Shown: positions 27,370 through 36,081 of the stretch, piece by piece
Position numbering within the stretch: position 1 is the stretch's first letter
Layout of the letters: the number at the start of each line of letters is the position of its first letter
Assembly: GCF_019923745.1 (NCBI RefSeq)
Contig: NZ_JAANOG010000002.1
Span: 1 to 64,000, forward strand
DNA length: 64,000 nt
Source: Aquirufa aurantiipilula
Lineage (GTDB): Bacteria; Bacteroidota; Bacteroidia; Cytophagales; Spirosomataceae
Direction: 5' to 3'
Notes under the pieces: generated by a model
The model's database searches: none
Seen by the model: only the letters and a program-made list of their open reading frames with translations
What the model was told of the DNA's origin: nothing
Translations under genes and position numbers: made by a program

Positions 27370-28593
27370 CTACCGCTTATTTTGATGATTTATGGCAAAT
27401 TTAAAGGCCTCCATGTAATTATTTAATACGGTATGTATATTGATTTCTTGTTCAATAATCTTCTTGGAAGCCAATCCCAATTGCTTGATTTTTTCTGGAT
27501 GTTGGAATAAATCTGAAACCACATCTACCAAGCTTTTCATTGATCCAGACTCAAAATACCGTCCATTGAGGCCTTCTTTGACTAACCTTTTTTCGGTACC
27601 ATCGGCTACCGAACAAACTACTGGTTTGCCAAAACACATGGCTTCATTGATGGATAAACCTCCCATACCAGCTAATACATAAATGCCGGAGGCCAAGGTG
27701 ATTTTTCCTAGCTCTTGCATGTCGTAAATGCCTCCCCAAAAGTGTATATACTCATTAGCGTTTAGGCTTTCAGCTAATTCCTTGAGTGTGTCTAATTCAG
27801 GGCCATCACCCACGATGTGTAATTCAGTTAATGGGAATTGAGCTTTAAGCTGTACCGTTGCTTGGATGAGCAAGTCGACCTGCTTCCATTTAACCAATCT
27901 CCCCACATGGAGTAATCGGTGCGGGTGAGTTTCAGGTAAGCCTACCTTTTCTATAGCGGCATATTGCTGAGCTATATAATCCGTATCAGGTGAATTGGCA
28001 GTAACAAAGACTTTTTCCTCAGACACTCCATAGCTAGCATGTATTTGCTTAGCTTCATCCAAATAATTGATGTGGGCATCCACTAGATTTACAAATCGTT
28101 TACGGCTTTCTCTTACCAACCAATATTTTAGGTATGCTAGCAGGGATGTACTTTTCTGATGTTGTTGGTTATTTTCAGTAATTCCACCTCCTCGTAAGTA
28201 ATAGTCGATGGCCTCTTGATACTGAGGAACCTGAAAAGGAATCTCTTTGGAAATGAGTGCTACATTTTGCTGACGCAAAAAGCGGTACCAGGATGGATAA
28301 AAAACATAAGCCAATTGATATGGCCAATTGACCATTAACACATCAGGTTTTTCTTGAAGGATTAAATCTTTTAGGCCTTTAAAGAACTTTTTGCCATAGT
28401 ACGTCGTGTACTCTTCGGCATAAATCACCTTAAATTCAATACCGCTTTTACTCTCAAAAACACCAGCGCCTAACGTTGCACCATTGCCGGATGGTACTAC
28501 AACGACTACTTCCACACCAAATTCATGCTGTAATTTATTCAGCACCAAATTATAATAATGAGGAAGGCCACCGGCCAATGACATTAATTTCAT
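27370..28593 (-). CDS. GT4 glycosyltransferase
   Basis: Predicted GT-B glycosyltransferase of 407 residues. The start MKLMSLAGGLPHYYNLVL resembles acceptor-binding domains of surface-polysaccharide enzymes. The C-terminal half has LLHVGRLVKWKQVDLLI, LHIVGDGPELDTL and GGLSINEAMCFGKPVVCS, with a conserved Glu in the donor site. The start overlaps the flippase stop by 4 nt, so both are in one transcript. Confidence 0.88.
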   Translation of the reverse strand: MKLMSLAGGLPHYYNLVLNKLQHEFGVEVVVVVPSGNGATLGAGVFESKSGIEFKVIYAEEYTTYYGKKFFKGLKDLILQEKPDVLMVNWPYQLAYVFYPSWYRFLRQQNVALISKEIPFQVPQYQEAIDYYLRGGGITENNQQHQKSTSLLAYLKYWLVRESRKRFVNLVDAHINYLDEAKQIHASYGVSEEKVFVTANSPDTDYIAQQYAAIEKVGLPETHPHRLLHVGRLVKWKQVDLLIQATVQLKAQFPLTELHIVGDGPELDTLKELAESLNANEYIHFWGGIYDMQELGKITLASGIYVLAGMGGLSINEAMCFGKPVVCSVADGTEKRLVKEGLNGRYFESGSMKSLVDVVSDLFQHPEKIKQLGLASKKIIEQEINIHTVLNNYMEAFKFAINHQNKR

Positions 28594-30086
28594 TTCTTCA
28601 AATAGTTTTTAATCAATTGGTTCATGTCTGGAGATAAATTAAACTTCCAGGCTGCCAATAAAAACAGGATACTCACACTAATCGTTTTAACACTCAGATT
28701 TAAAAACCAGCTAATCCATTTTTCTCCACCAATTTCAGGCACTTGCTTGACCAATAGGTAAATGATGCCGCTCACCACTAAGATACCTAGCGTACGGATT
28801 TCGAAGGGCTGTAAGCCCATTTTGGCCCAAATGAATACATATTTGATGGCATTGTAAATGAATAATGCTAATAGGCTTGCGAATGCCGCACCATTAAATG
28901 AATAAAGTGGGATAAATATGAGGTTACCAATGACCACGATGCTCGCTAAAATGATGTAGAAAAGTAAGTCGTAGCGGTAAAATTTAGAATTAATCAATAT
29001 TTCCGAATTTAATCCCGTACCCATGTCAATAATCTTACTGATACCCACCATCAAGACCACCCAGCGCCCCGTTTCATACACTTCGGACCTAGGAATGATT
29101 TGGTAGATTTGGTCTAGATTGACCCACACCAAAAGAAATAAGAAACAACCCACTAGGAGCAAATTTAATGACGATTTCTTATAAATTTCTTCAATTTGAC
29201 TCGTGTCATTTCGTTTCCAAGCTTGGGCCAAAAGGGGGGTAGAAATAGCAGCAATCACATTTCTTGGAATAGCAATCATCAAGGCCATACGGGAGTTGAT
29301 ATCAAAAATGGCCGTGGTACCTAAACCTCCAGCATAGGCTGGTAACATGATTTTCTCCACATGTTGAATTAGCGTAAAACTGGCTCCTGCCAAAATTACC
29401 CATGCTCCGTAACCCATCATTTCTTTGAAGATTGGTTTTCTCAAAAAGGAGAAATCCATTTTGGTATAGAAGCGTTTTAACTGTTTAATGTAAAGTAATA
29501 GCGCCACCACGGCAAGTATATACGAAACAGTGATCCCTTGCACCAATTGATGAAAATTCAGAAATCCAAAGCCATAAGCTACAATCAAAAGAGCATTGGC
29601 GATTCGTAAATAAAGCTCACGAATGATGGCAGGAACCACAATCCTTAAATGTACTCTTGCATAGGATTCCAATACACTCATGTACAGAAAACTAGCGGTA
29701 AGGGGAATGATATAATAAAAATAAGTAGGTAGCAATGGCGAGTTTTCAGCATAAAACTGATTGAAAACCCCTCTTAGAGCCACATAGCCAAAACTAAATA
29801 AAGCCAATCCTACTAAAGGTGAGAGCAAAAGAAAGGTAAAAAATCCACCATGTTGATTTTCAGGATTATCGAAATGAGGGAAAAAGCGTACAGCAATATG
29901 GGGTATACCAAAGTGCGTAAACGATGAAAAAATCAAGGGAATACTGACCAATGCACCGGCTATTAAACCTACTTCCGCTTGGGTCAGAAATTTATTGTAG
30001 AGAAAAATGACATTGAACGTCCCGATGGCCGTACCTAAATAGGTAACTATTGAGCCTTTTAAACTTTGTCGGATGACGATCCCCAT
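28590..30086 (-). CDS. Polysaccharide flippase (Wzx/PST family)
   Basis: Inner-membrane protein of 498 residues with about 14 hydrophobic helices and few charges. It belongs to the MOP exporter superfamily that flips undecaprenyl-linked oligosaccharides to the periplasm. The N-terminal GSIVTYLGTAIGTFNVIFLYN, with the family Q/E-A-x-V-G start of helix 2 (LTQAEVGLI), supports the polysaccharide branch. It lies in the glycan locus beside GT4 genes. No Wzy polymerase gene is visible. Confidence 0.88.
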   Translation of the reverse strand: MGIVIRQSLKGSIVTYLGTAIGTFNVIFLYNKFLTQAEVGLIAGALVSIPLIFSSFTHFGIPHIAVRFFPHFDNPENQHGGFFTFLLLSPLVGLALFSFGYVALRGVFNQFYAENSPLLPTYFYYIIPLTASFLYMSVLESYARVHLRIVVPAIIRELYLRIANALLIVAYGFGFLNFHQLVQGITVSYILAVVALLLYIKQLKRFYTKMDFSFLRKPIFKEMMGYGAWVILAGASFTLIQHVEKIMLPAYAGGLGTTAIFDINSRMALMIAIPRNVIAAISTPLLAQAWKRNDTSQIEEIYKKSSLNLLLVGCFLFLLVWVNLDQIYQIIPRSEVYETGRWVVLMVGISKIIDMGTGLNSEILINSKFYRYDLLFYIILASIVVIGNLIFIPLYSFNGAAFASLLALFIYNAIKYVFIWAKMGLQPFEIRTLGILVVSGIIYLLVKQVPEIGGEKWISWFLNLSVKTISVSILFLLAAWKFNLSPDMNQLIKNYLKK

Positions 30087-30108
30087 GCGATAATTTTAGA
30101 ATAATCAA

Positions 30109-30116
30109 CAAATTTA
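30109..30116 (-). promoter_or_regulatory. Putative -7 box for the flippase-GT4-wecB transcript
   Basis: On the minus strand the sequence is TAAATTTG, matching TAnnTTTG. It ends 22 nt before the flippase ATG, at the head of the 30086-24203 gene run. Confidence 0.4.
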
Positions 30117-30147
30117 CACAATTGCCTTCATTGAATGAATTCAAATT

Positions 30148-31251
30148 TTAGGCCAATAACTGTTTAATGCTTTGACTTAATTTGCCCACCTCATAATGTT
30201 CCTGCATATGGGATCTAGCGGCCATTCCCATTTGTTGGCATAATTCTGGATTTGAAGCCAGGCGAATTAAGGCATTTCCCATCGCCTCCACATCATGTTC
30301 ATCCACTAAAATACCGGTAACTTCTTCTTTTACTGCTTCTGGTATTCCCGCATGTCGAGTAGAAACTATGGCCAAGCCGGTGGCGGATGCTTCTAAAATA
30401 GCCACAGGTGTGCCTTCTGAATCTCCTGAAGGGGTTACAATGGAATGTTGAATAAAGGCATCAGCTTCTTGTAATAAAGGCAAATATTCAGCAGGTGATT
30501 TTGCGCCTAAAAAATGGATATTATTCTCCAATTGTTGCGTTTTTACATAATCTTTGGCTTCCTGCCAAAGTGGACCATCGCCCACCATGTTGAATTGAGC
30601 ATCAGGAAATTGTTTTAGCAGTATTTCAAAGGATTTAATGCTTAATAAGGACCCTTTTTTGGCGGCAAATCGAGCTACTGAAATAAGTTGAAACGCTGTT
30701 GATTTTTTCTTTTGGCTAGCAGGATAAAACTGATTTAGATCGACGCCACATGGGATAACATGTAGATTGGGTAAAGGGCCACAGATTTTTTCTAAGGTCG
30801 GTTTCATGGCAGAGGCCACAACAATGATGGCCTTGGCTATAGGTAAAACTTGAGCGTATCGAGCACCATAATTTTCCAGAGTTTTGGTTTCATTGGCGTC
30901 AAAACCTAAAAAGACGATTCCAAATGGTACTTTTTCAGCTTGACATGCTTCGAAAATATGCGTCCCTAATGGCCCGTAATTAGCTAAAAACGCATCTATT
31001 TGATTGTTTCGTAAGTATTTTCTAAGGAAATACGTGTAAATCTTTTGGTATAAATCTGGTAAAATTCGACGGAGACTTCCTCTTACCAGCAACTTATTCA
31101 AAGGAAAGGGGTAAATGGAACCACCGCTATACAATCGACTAGGCTGCCAACCTTCATACAAAACGGAATGTGGTTGAAGCTGTTTGATTTGCTCATCAAT
31201 GAAGGTTTCAGAATAGGAAAAGTAATTGGATCGAGCAATAAGAAGCTTCAT
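30148..31251 (-). CDS. GT4 glycosyltransferase
   Basis: GT-B glycosyltransferase of 367 residues. It begins MKLLIARSNYFSYSETFIDE, as in colanic-acid-type WcaL/AmsK enzymes, and has VIPCGVDLNQFYP, FVSARFAAKKGS-like (SVARFAAKKG) and the donor motif PSGDSEGTPVAILEASATG. It is followed by the flippase after about 60 nt on the same strand. The region ahead of its start holds only a near-match promoter box. Confidence 0.88.
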   Translation of the reverse strand: MKLLIARSNYFSYSETFIDEQIKQLQPHSVLYEGWQPSRLYSGGSIYPFPLNKLLVRGSLRRILPDLYQKIYTYFLRKYLRNNQIDAFLANYGPLGTHIFEACQAEKVPFGIVFLGFDANETKTLENYGARYAQVLPIAKAIIVVASAMKPTLEKICGPLPNLHVIPCGVDLNQFYPASQKKKSTAFQLISVARFAAKKGSLLSIKSFEILLKQFPDAQFNMVGDGPLWQEAKDYVKTQQLENNIHFLGAKSPAEYLPLLQEADAFIQHSIVTPSGDSEGTPVAILEASATGLAIVSTRHAGIPEAVKEEVTGILVDEHDVEAMGNALIRLASNPELCQQMGMAARSHMQEHYEVGKLSQSIKQLLA

Positions 31252-31335
31252 CGAATGGGGTTCGAGGTGAATGATTTAACGAAAATACGAAATTATTTTA
31301 AAGCCTTCCCGACTAGGTTAATCAAATCTTAGCTC

Positions 31336-31343
31336 TATTTTTG
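31336..31343 (+). promoter_or_regulatory. Putative -7 box for the NAD-epimerase gene
   Basis: TATTTTTG ends 17 nt before the ATG at 31361, nearly the same distance as for hemE. It supports ATG 31361 over a TTG at 31352. Confidence 0.5.
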
Positions 31344-31360
31344 CAAGGCATTTGACAGGT

Positions 31361-32290
31361 ATGGAAAAAATATTACTCATTGGTGGAGCTGGCTTTTTAG
31401 GATTGAATTGGATTCAATTTCTCGAAAATCAAGTAGCAAGCCAAGAAGTAGCATTAACTGTTTTATCGAGGCATCATCATGCCGACTTAGATCGATTCCC
31501 TCAAGTGAAATTTGTCCAAGGAGACTATGGGAATATTGATTTATTGAATCGATTATTTCAAGAAGAGCGTTTTACCCAGGTTTTTCACTTTGCTAGTACC
31601 ATAGTTCCTGCTACTTCTACCCAAAACGTTTCAGAAGATTTAGAGGCTAATTTGACTCCCACGATTCAATTGTTGGAAGTCATGAAGCAGCATGATTGTC
31701 GCTTCCTAGTCTATTTTTCTTCGGGTGGTGCAGTGTATGGCCATGCCGGATTGGAGGCATTGAATGAAAACCAGGCCTGTAAGCCAATTTCGTCCTATGG
31801 GATCATTAAGCTGGCCGTTGAACATTTCATTCAACTTTATTCCAAAATCCATCAAATTGATTATTTGATTTTACGCTTATCGAATCCCTTTGGGTATTTT
31901 CATCATTCAGATCAACAAGGTGTTATCAATATTGCTTTACGTAAGGCACTACGAGGAGAGACGTTTACTGTTTGGGGAGATGGTAGCCAGACCAAGGATT
32001 ATATTTTTGCGGAGGATATTGCCAAGGCCATATTTCAATTGTGGCAGTCGGGCCATAAAAACGATACCATCAATATCGGATATGGTTCAGCCATCTCCTT
32101 GTCGAACATTTTAGACAAAATCAAAGGACTTATTCCGGGTTTTCAAGTAGTATACAAGGAGGCAAAACCTACTGATGTCCCTCATGTTTGCTTGGATATC
32201 CAAAAACTAGAATCTCTTATTCCATTCGAAAAAACTGCATTTGATGAAGCCTTGGAGAGAACGTGGAAATGGGAAGAAGGTAATTCATAA
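31361..32290 (+). CDS. NAD-dependent epimerase/dehydratase (extended SDR)
   Basis: Nucleotide-sugar modifying enzyme of 309 residues. It has the Rossmann motif LIGGAGFLGLNW at the start, the catalytic Ser in FSSGGAVYG, the YGIIK Tyr-x3-Lys pair, and RLSNPFGYFHHSD near residue 175. Similarity is to UDP-glucose/GlcNAc 4-epimerase and related dehydratases; the exact substrate cannot be set. It is the only plus-strand gene of the glycan locus, divergent from the GT4 gene and followed by a heptad repeat element. Confidence 0.9.
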   Translation: MEKILLIGGAGFLGLNWIQFLENQVASQEVALTVLSRHHHADLDRFPQVKFVQGDYGNIDLLNRLFQEERFTQVFHFASTIVPATSTQNVSEDLEANLTPTIQLLEVMKQHDCRFLVYFSSGGAVYGHAGLEALNENQACKPISSYGIIKLAVEHFIQLYSKIHQIDYLILRLSNPFGYFHHSDQQGVINIALRKALRGETFTVWGDGSQTKDYIFAEDIAKAIFQLWQSGHKNDTINIGYGSAISLSNILDKIKGLIPGFQVVYKEAKPTDVPHVCLDIQKLESLIPFEKTAFDEALERTWKWEEGNS

Positions 32291-32451
32291 TTATAAGTTA
32301 TAGGTTATAAATTATAATGTATTGTTAATCATAAAGAATGATTCTATTTGAATAAAAATGCTCTAAGGTACTCTAATATCGATTTTCGAAGGATTTGACA
32401 CAAAAGTTTAAAAAAAGCCAAATTTATAATCTATAACTTATAAACTATAAT
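32284..32451. repeat. Heptanucleotide repeat element, two opposed arms
   Basis: The left arm (32284-32318) is five 7-nt units: TTCATAA, TTATAAG, TTATAGG, TTATAAA, TTATAAT. The right arm (32424-32451) is four: TTATAAT, CTATAAC, TTATAAA, CTATAAT. Reverse-complementing the right arm aligns it with the left, so a long imperfect hairpin is possible. The left arm overlaps the epimerase stop and the right arm overlaps the methyltransferase stop codon. Confidence 0.65.
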
Positions 32452-33146
32452 TTCTTAGCTACCAATATAAACGTACAAGCATCTTCTCTTCGGGATTTAT
32501 TTCCAGCGATTTTATCAAAGAAGATGATGAAAGGTTGCAAGAGCATAGACCAAAGTGGGCGAATGGATTTAGGGAATTTGAATAAAAGGCCATCTTGGAA
32601 TAATTGAAGTCCCATAGAAGAGCGCGAAAGGATACCTTCAAAATACACTATTTCAAATCCAGCTTCTTTAACAATCTTTTGTAAACCCGCAGAAGTCCAA
32701 CGCCAGAAGTCGGTTGGGTCGGGATGAAACATCCAATAACCATGAGTAGAAAGAATCAATTTGCCATCTTTTTGTAAAATCCGACAAGCCTCTTTTAGAT
32801 AGGATGTTGGATCTTCCACATGTTCCAAAACCTGTGTAGATAATACAAAACCCACACTTTCATCGGGCATGTCGATGATGCCTTTAGGGTCTACTACGAC
32901 ATCGGCTTTGGTGTTTATGGCTAAGTCCAGACCAATGTATTGTTCCACAAATGGACCGAAAAGTGGCTCATATGGCTTGTTGCCGCAGCCATAATCTGCC
33001 AACAATTGGTGAGGAGAGTTTTTGACAAATAGTTCAATGACCCTTTCCAATTGCTTTCTTAGTTGGATTAGGTAATAATAACGGGCCGACATTCTTCCCC
33101 AGATTTTGGGATAAAGACGTTCTACTCCAGCTTCTCTACTTTCCAT
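32445..33146 (-). CDS. Class I SAM-dependent methyltransferase
   Basis: Predicted small-molecule or glycan methyltransferase of 233 residues. The SAM-binding motif I reads LLADYGCGNKPYEPLF. The acidic motif II is IGLDLA, and the methyltransferase_11-type FVLSTQVLEHVEDP block follows. Its position between the epimerase and TPR genes of the glycan locus suggests a saccharide substrate, which is inference. Its stop codon lies inside the right arm of a heptad repeat. The next upstream gene ends 2 nt from its start. Confidence 0.85.
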   Translation of the reverse strand: MESREAGVERLYPKIWGRMSARYYYLIQLRKQLERVIELFVKNSPHQLLADYGCGNKPYEPLFGPFVEQYIGLDLAINTKADVVVDPKGIIDMPDESVGFVLSTQVLEHVEDPTSYLKEACRILQKDGKLILSTHGYWMFHPDPTDFWRWTSAGLQKIVKEAGFEIVYFEGILSRSSMGLQLFQDGLLFKFPKSIRPLWSMLLQPFIIFFDKIAGNKSRREDACTFILVAKKL

Positions 33147-33148
33147 AA

Positions 33149-34261
33149 TTACAATAGTTTGGATAAGCGATGGTACTCATCCTGCGAATTTTTATATTCA
33201 ATATACTCCTTAGAAAGGTGCAAATATTTTTTGGCTTTGGCTCTTTGGCCCGACTTATGCGCAATTCGGCATAAGCCCAAATAAGCTAAGCCTCGGATAT
33301 CTTTAGTAAACCTTTCTTCAAAAGGATAAGCTAAGGCTTTCAAATAATGAGCTTCTGCTTGGGCTAACTTCCTTTTCCCAAATTCGTCCGCTATCCCTCT
33401 AAACACACATGCAGCACCGGTATAATAGGGGATTTTTAATTTGTCCAATTTCTCGTTGAAGATTTCCCCTTCTTCAAAATTATTGGTCAAGGCCAAAAGC
33501 TCAGCTCTTTGGAGTAAAAATAGGTGGTTACTTGGAAAATCTTCTAATAATGCTTGATTTAATGGAAGTGCTTTGGCAGGTGTACCCTCGTATTTGTTGT
33601 AGACATAACCTAAATAAAACCGACCTTCATTTTTCACGAAAATAGTTTTACGCGTACTTTGATCAAGGTAACTTAAACCCGCGCGCTTATTTCCATCTTC
33701 AAAAAAGACCATAAATGGTTTAATGACAGGATGAAGCTCCGGGTATACAATGCGGTAATAATTATAAATACCAGCCGAGTACAAAAATTCAGGCTGCTTA
33801 TCTGTGTTTTTTAGTGCAATTTTTAGAAAGGAATAGGATTTGCGTGTATAAGAAACGGCCTTCATGAAGTTTTGATTATCCGCTTCATAGGCAGCTAAAA
33901 ATCCAGTAGACGAGATACAAAAGAAGACAGCTTCTAGATCATTTTCATTTTTTTCGTAGGCAGCTTCAGCTAATTCGAAACTCCTTTCCAAATAGGCCAA
34001 ATAGGCCTTACTTTGATTAAGATGATCTTTTAAGGGAAAGTATTGTTTTTCCCATTGCATTGCCAACAATAAATAACTACTTGGATGCTTTGGGTATTTG
34101 GCTTTTAGCGAATTAAAATCCTCGGTGGCCTCTTTGAACTCATGGTTGTACATGTGGTTCAAGCCGTTTGAAATCCAATCTTTAGCTTGATTGTCCGCTA
34201 AAATTTGTCCAGAAATATTCCAGGACCATAGACAAAAAAGGACAATAAAAATTCGCCGCAT
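33149..34261 (-). CDS. Exported tetratricopeptide-repeat protein
   Basis: A 370-residue protein with a signal peptide (MRRIFIVLFCLWSWNISG) and TPR-like helix pairs over most of its length, for example HMYNHEFKEATEDFNSLKAK and YLGLCRIAHKSGQRAKAKKY. It probably sits in the periplasm as a protein-binding scaffold; no enzyme motif is seen. The methyltransferase starts 2 nt after its stop. It is divergent from the M16 peptidase gene, with a promoter-like box for each direction between them. Confidence 0.8.
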   Translation of the reverse strand: MRRIFIVLFCLWSWNISGQILADNQAKDWISNGLNHMYNHEFKEATEDFNSLKAKYPKHPSSYLLLAMQWEKQYFPLKDHLNQSKAYLAYLERSFELAEAAYEKNENDLEAVFFCISSTGFLAAYEADNQNFMKAVSYTRKSYSFLKIALKNTDKQPEFLYSAGIYNYYRIVYPELHPVIKPFMVFFEDGNKRAGLSYLDQSTRKTIFVKNEGRFYLGYVYNKYEGTPAKALPLNQALLEDFPSNHLFLLQRAELLALTNNFEEGEIFNEKLDKLKIPYYTGAACVFRGIADEFGKRKLAQAEAHYLKALAYPFEERFTKDIRGLAYLGLCRIAHKSGQRAKAKKYLHLSKEYIEYKNSQDEYHRLSKLL

Positions 34262-34279
34262 ATACGCTCAATTGAATTG

Positions 34280-34287
34280 CAAAAATA
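34280..34287 (-). promoter_or_regulatory. Putative -7 box for the TPR-methyltransferase pair
   Basis: On the minus strand TATTTTTG, ending 18 nt before the ATG at 34261, matches TAnnTTTG and the spacing seen for tsaD. Confidence 0.5.
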
Positions 34288-34319
34288 CGTAAGTACTGTG
34301 GTTTTTGGGCCTAATTTTT

Positions 34320-34327
34320 TACTTTTG
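34320..34327 (+). promoter_or_regulatory. Putative -7 box for the M16-ispF-relA/spoT run
   Basis: TACTTTTG ends 27 nt before the M16 peptidase ATG. A TTTTTGG stretch at 34302-34308 lies upstream, but its spacing is shorter than the canonical 19-21 bp. Confidence 0.45.
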
Positions 34328-34354
34328 TTTCTATTTTAATATTAAACTTCCCGA

Positions 34355-35596
34355 ATGATTTCATTTCAAGAATTTACCTTAGACAACGGCTTACGTGTGA
34401 TCGTACATGAAGACCCTAGCACTACATTAGCAGTGATGGATGTGATTTACGATGTTGGTTCTCGAGATGAAGACCCTAGTCGAACAGGATTCGCTCATTT
34501 ATTTGAGCATCTGATGTTTGGGGGCTCAGAAAATATTCCCAATTACGACAGTCCTTTGCAGCGTGTTGGGGGTGAAAATAATGCATTTACTACACCTGAT
34601 TTAACGAATTATTACATCAGTTTGCCCTATCAAAATCTGGAAACAGCTTTTTGGTTGGAGTCTGATCGAATGAAGCAATTGGCTTTTAATCCTAATTCCC
34701 TGGAAGTTCAAAGAAAAGTAGTCATTGAAGAATTTAAACAACGTTATTTGAATCAGCCTTACGGCGATTTATGGCTGAAGTTTAGGCCTATGATTTACCA
34801 ACAGCATCCTTACCGATGGGCTACTATTGGAGCTGATATTAAGCATATTGAGGATGCGACACTAGAAGATGTAAAAGCATTCTTTTATCAACATTATGTA
34901 CCAGCCAATGCGGTTTTGGTGGTTGCGGGAAGGGTGAATTTTGATGAAGTAAAAACATTAGCTGAAAAATGGTTTGGACCTATTCCAGGAGGTGTGAAGC
35001 CCCTTCGTCAATTGGTTCAGGAACCTGAGCAGAAAGAAAATCGAAAAATGGAAATTTCTGCCAATGTGCCATCCGACAGAATATATAAAGCATATCCGAT
35101 GGTAGGGCGATATCAGCCTGGTTTTCATGCCATTGATATGTTGGCCGACTTGATGGGAAGAGGGGAATCTTCTTATTTATATGAACATTTAGTTCAGAAT
35201 AAACGAATATTTGATTCATTAAATGCCTACCAAATGGGTTCCATGGACCCGGGTATTTTGGTGATTCAAGGTCAGATAAGTGAGGGAGTGGATATTGAAA
35301 CTGCGGATAATGCCTTGGAAGAGCTAATTCAGGAATTTGTCCAATCAGGAATTGTAGAAAAATCTTTACAAAAAGTAAAAAATCAAGCGGAGGCTAGTTT
35401 AGTCTTCATGGAAGTGGAGGTCTTAAACCGAGCGATGAATCTGGCCATGGCTGCCAATGCGGGTGATCCGAATTGGGTAAATACGGAAGCTGAAAAAATC
35501 CAAGCCGTTTCATTGTCGGATGTACAATCTTGGGCAAAACGCTTGTTTATTGATGGGAAATCGAATACCTTATGGTATAAGAAAGAAAAAAATTAG
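34355..35596 (+). CDS. M16-family zinc metallopeptidase
   Basis: Processing-protease-like peptidase of 413 residues. The inverted zinc motif HxxEH is HLFEH (His48, Glu51, His52). The third ligand Glu lies about 75 residues later in the VVIEEFKQRY region, so the catalytic half is intact. The second M16 domain follows without a zinc motif, as usual. No signal peptide is evident, which suggests a cytosolic location. It is the first gene of a tight run with ispF (2 nt) and relA/spoT (3 nt). Confidence 0.92.
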   Translation: MISFQEFTLDNGLRVIVHEDPSTTLAVMDVIYDVGSRDEDPSRTGFAHLFEHLMFGGSENIPNYDSPLQRVGGENNAFTTPDLTNYYISLPYQNLETAFWLESDRMKQLAFNPNSLEVQRKVVIEEFKQRYLNQPYGDLWLKFRPMIYQQHPYRWATIGADIKHIEDATLEDVKAFFYQHYVPANAVLVVAGRVNFDEVKTLAEKWFGPIPGGVKPLRQLVQEPEQKENRKMEISANVPSDRIYKAYPMVGRYQPGFHAIDMLADLMGRGESSYLYEHLVQNKRIFDSLNAYQMGSMDPGILVIQGQISEGVDIETADNALEELIQEFVQSGIVEKSLQKVKNQAEASLVFMEVEVLNRAMNLAMAANAGDPNWVNTEAEKIQAVSLSDVQSWAKRLFIDGKSNTLWYKKEKN

Positions 35597-35598
35597 AC

Positions 35599-36078
35599 AT
35601 GAAGATACGCGTAGGACAAGGATATGATGTGCATCGCTGGGTTGAGGGGAGACCCTGTATTTTGGGAGGTATTGAAATAGAATCAGCCAAGGGGCCTTTA
35701 GGTCATTCGGATGCTGATTTAGTTTGTCATGTCATTTGCGACGCCTTATTAGGTGCAGCCAATCTACGAAATATTGGTTTTCATTTTTCGGATAAAGATC
35801 CACAATGGAAGGGAGTTTCCTCCATTGCCTTATTGATTCGTGTATTAGAAATGATTCGAGAAAAAGGTTGGAAAATTGGCAATGTGGATGTGACCATTAT
35901 CTTGGATCAACCTAAGTTAAATCCACACATACCTGCTATGCAAGCTAATTTGGCCCAAGTGATGGCAGTAGATTTGGATCAAATTACCTTAAAAGCAACC
36001 ACTTCCGAGGGAATGGGTTTTGTAGGAAGAGGAGAAGGAATTTCGGCCATGGCAGTGGCGCTAATTACTGCTGAGTAA
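35599..36078 (+). CDS. ispF: 2-C-methyl-D-erythritol 2,4-cyclodiphosphate synthase
   Basis: Enzyme of the non-mevalonate isoprenoid pathway that cyclises CDP-ME-2-phosphate with release of CMP. The 159-residue length is normal. The metal ligands Asp10 and His12 are in GQGYDVHRW, the third His lies in GHSDADLVCH, and the C-terminal TTSEGMGFVGRGEGI signature is complete. It lies between the M16 peptidase and relA/spoT genes and is translated in close succession with them. Confidence 0.97.
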   Translation: MKIRVGQGYDVHRWVEGRPCILGGIEIESAKGPLGHSDADLVCHVICDALLGAANLRNIGFHFSDKDPQWKGVSSIALLIRVLEMIREKGWKIGNVDVTIILDQPKLNPHIPAMQANLAQVMAVDLDQITLKATTSEGMGFVGRGEGISAMAVALITAE

Positions 36079-36081
36079 GCT

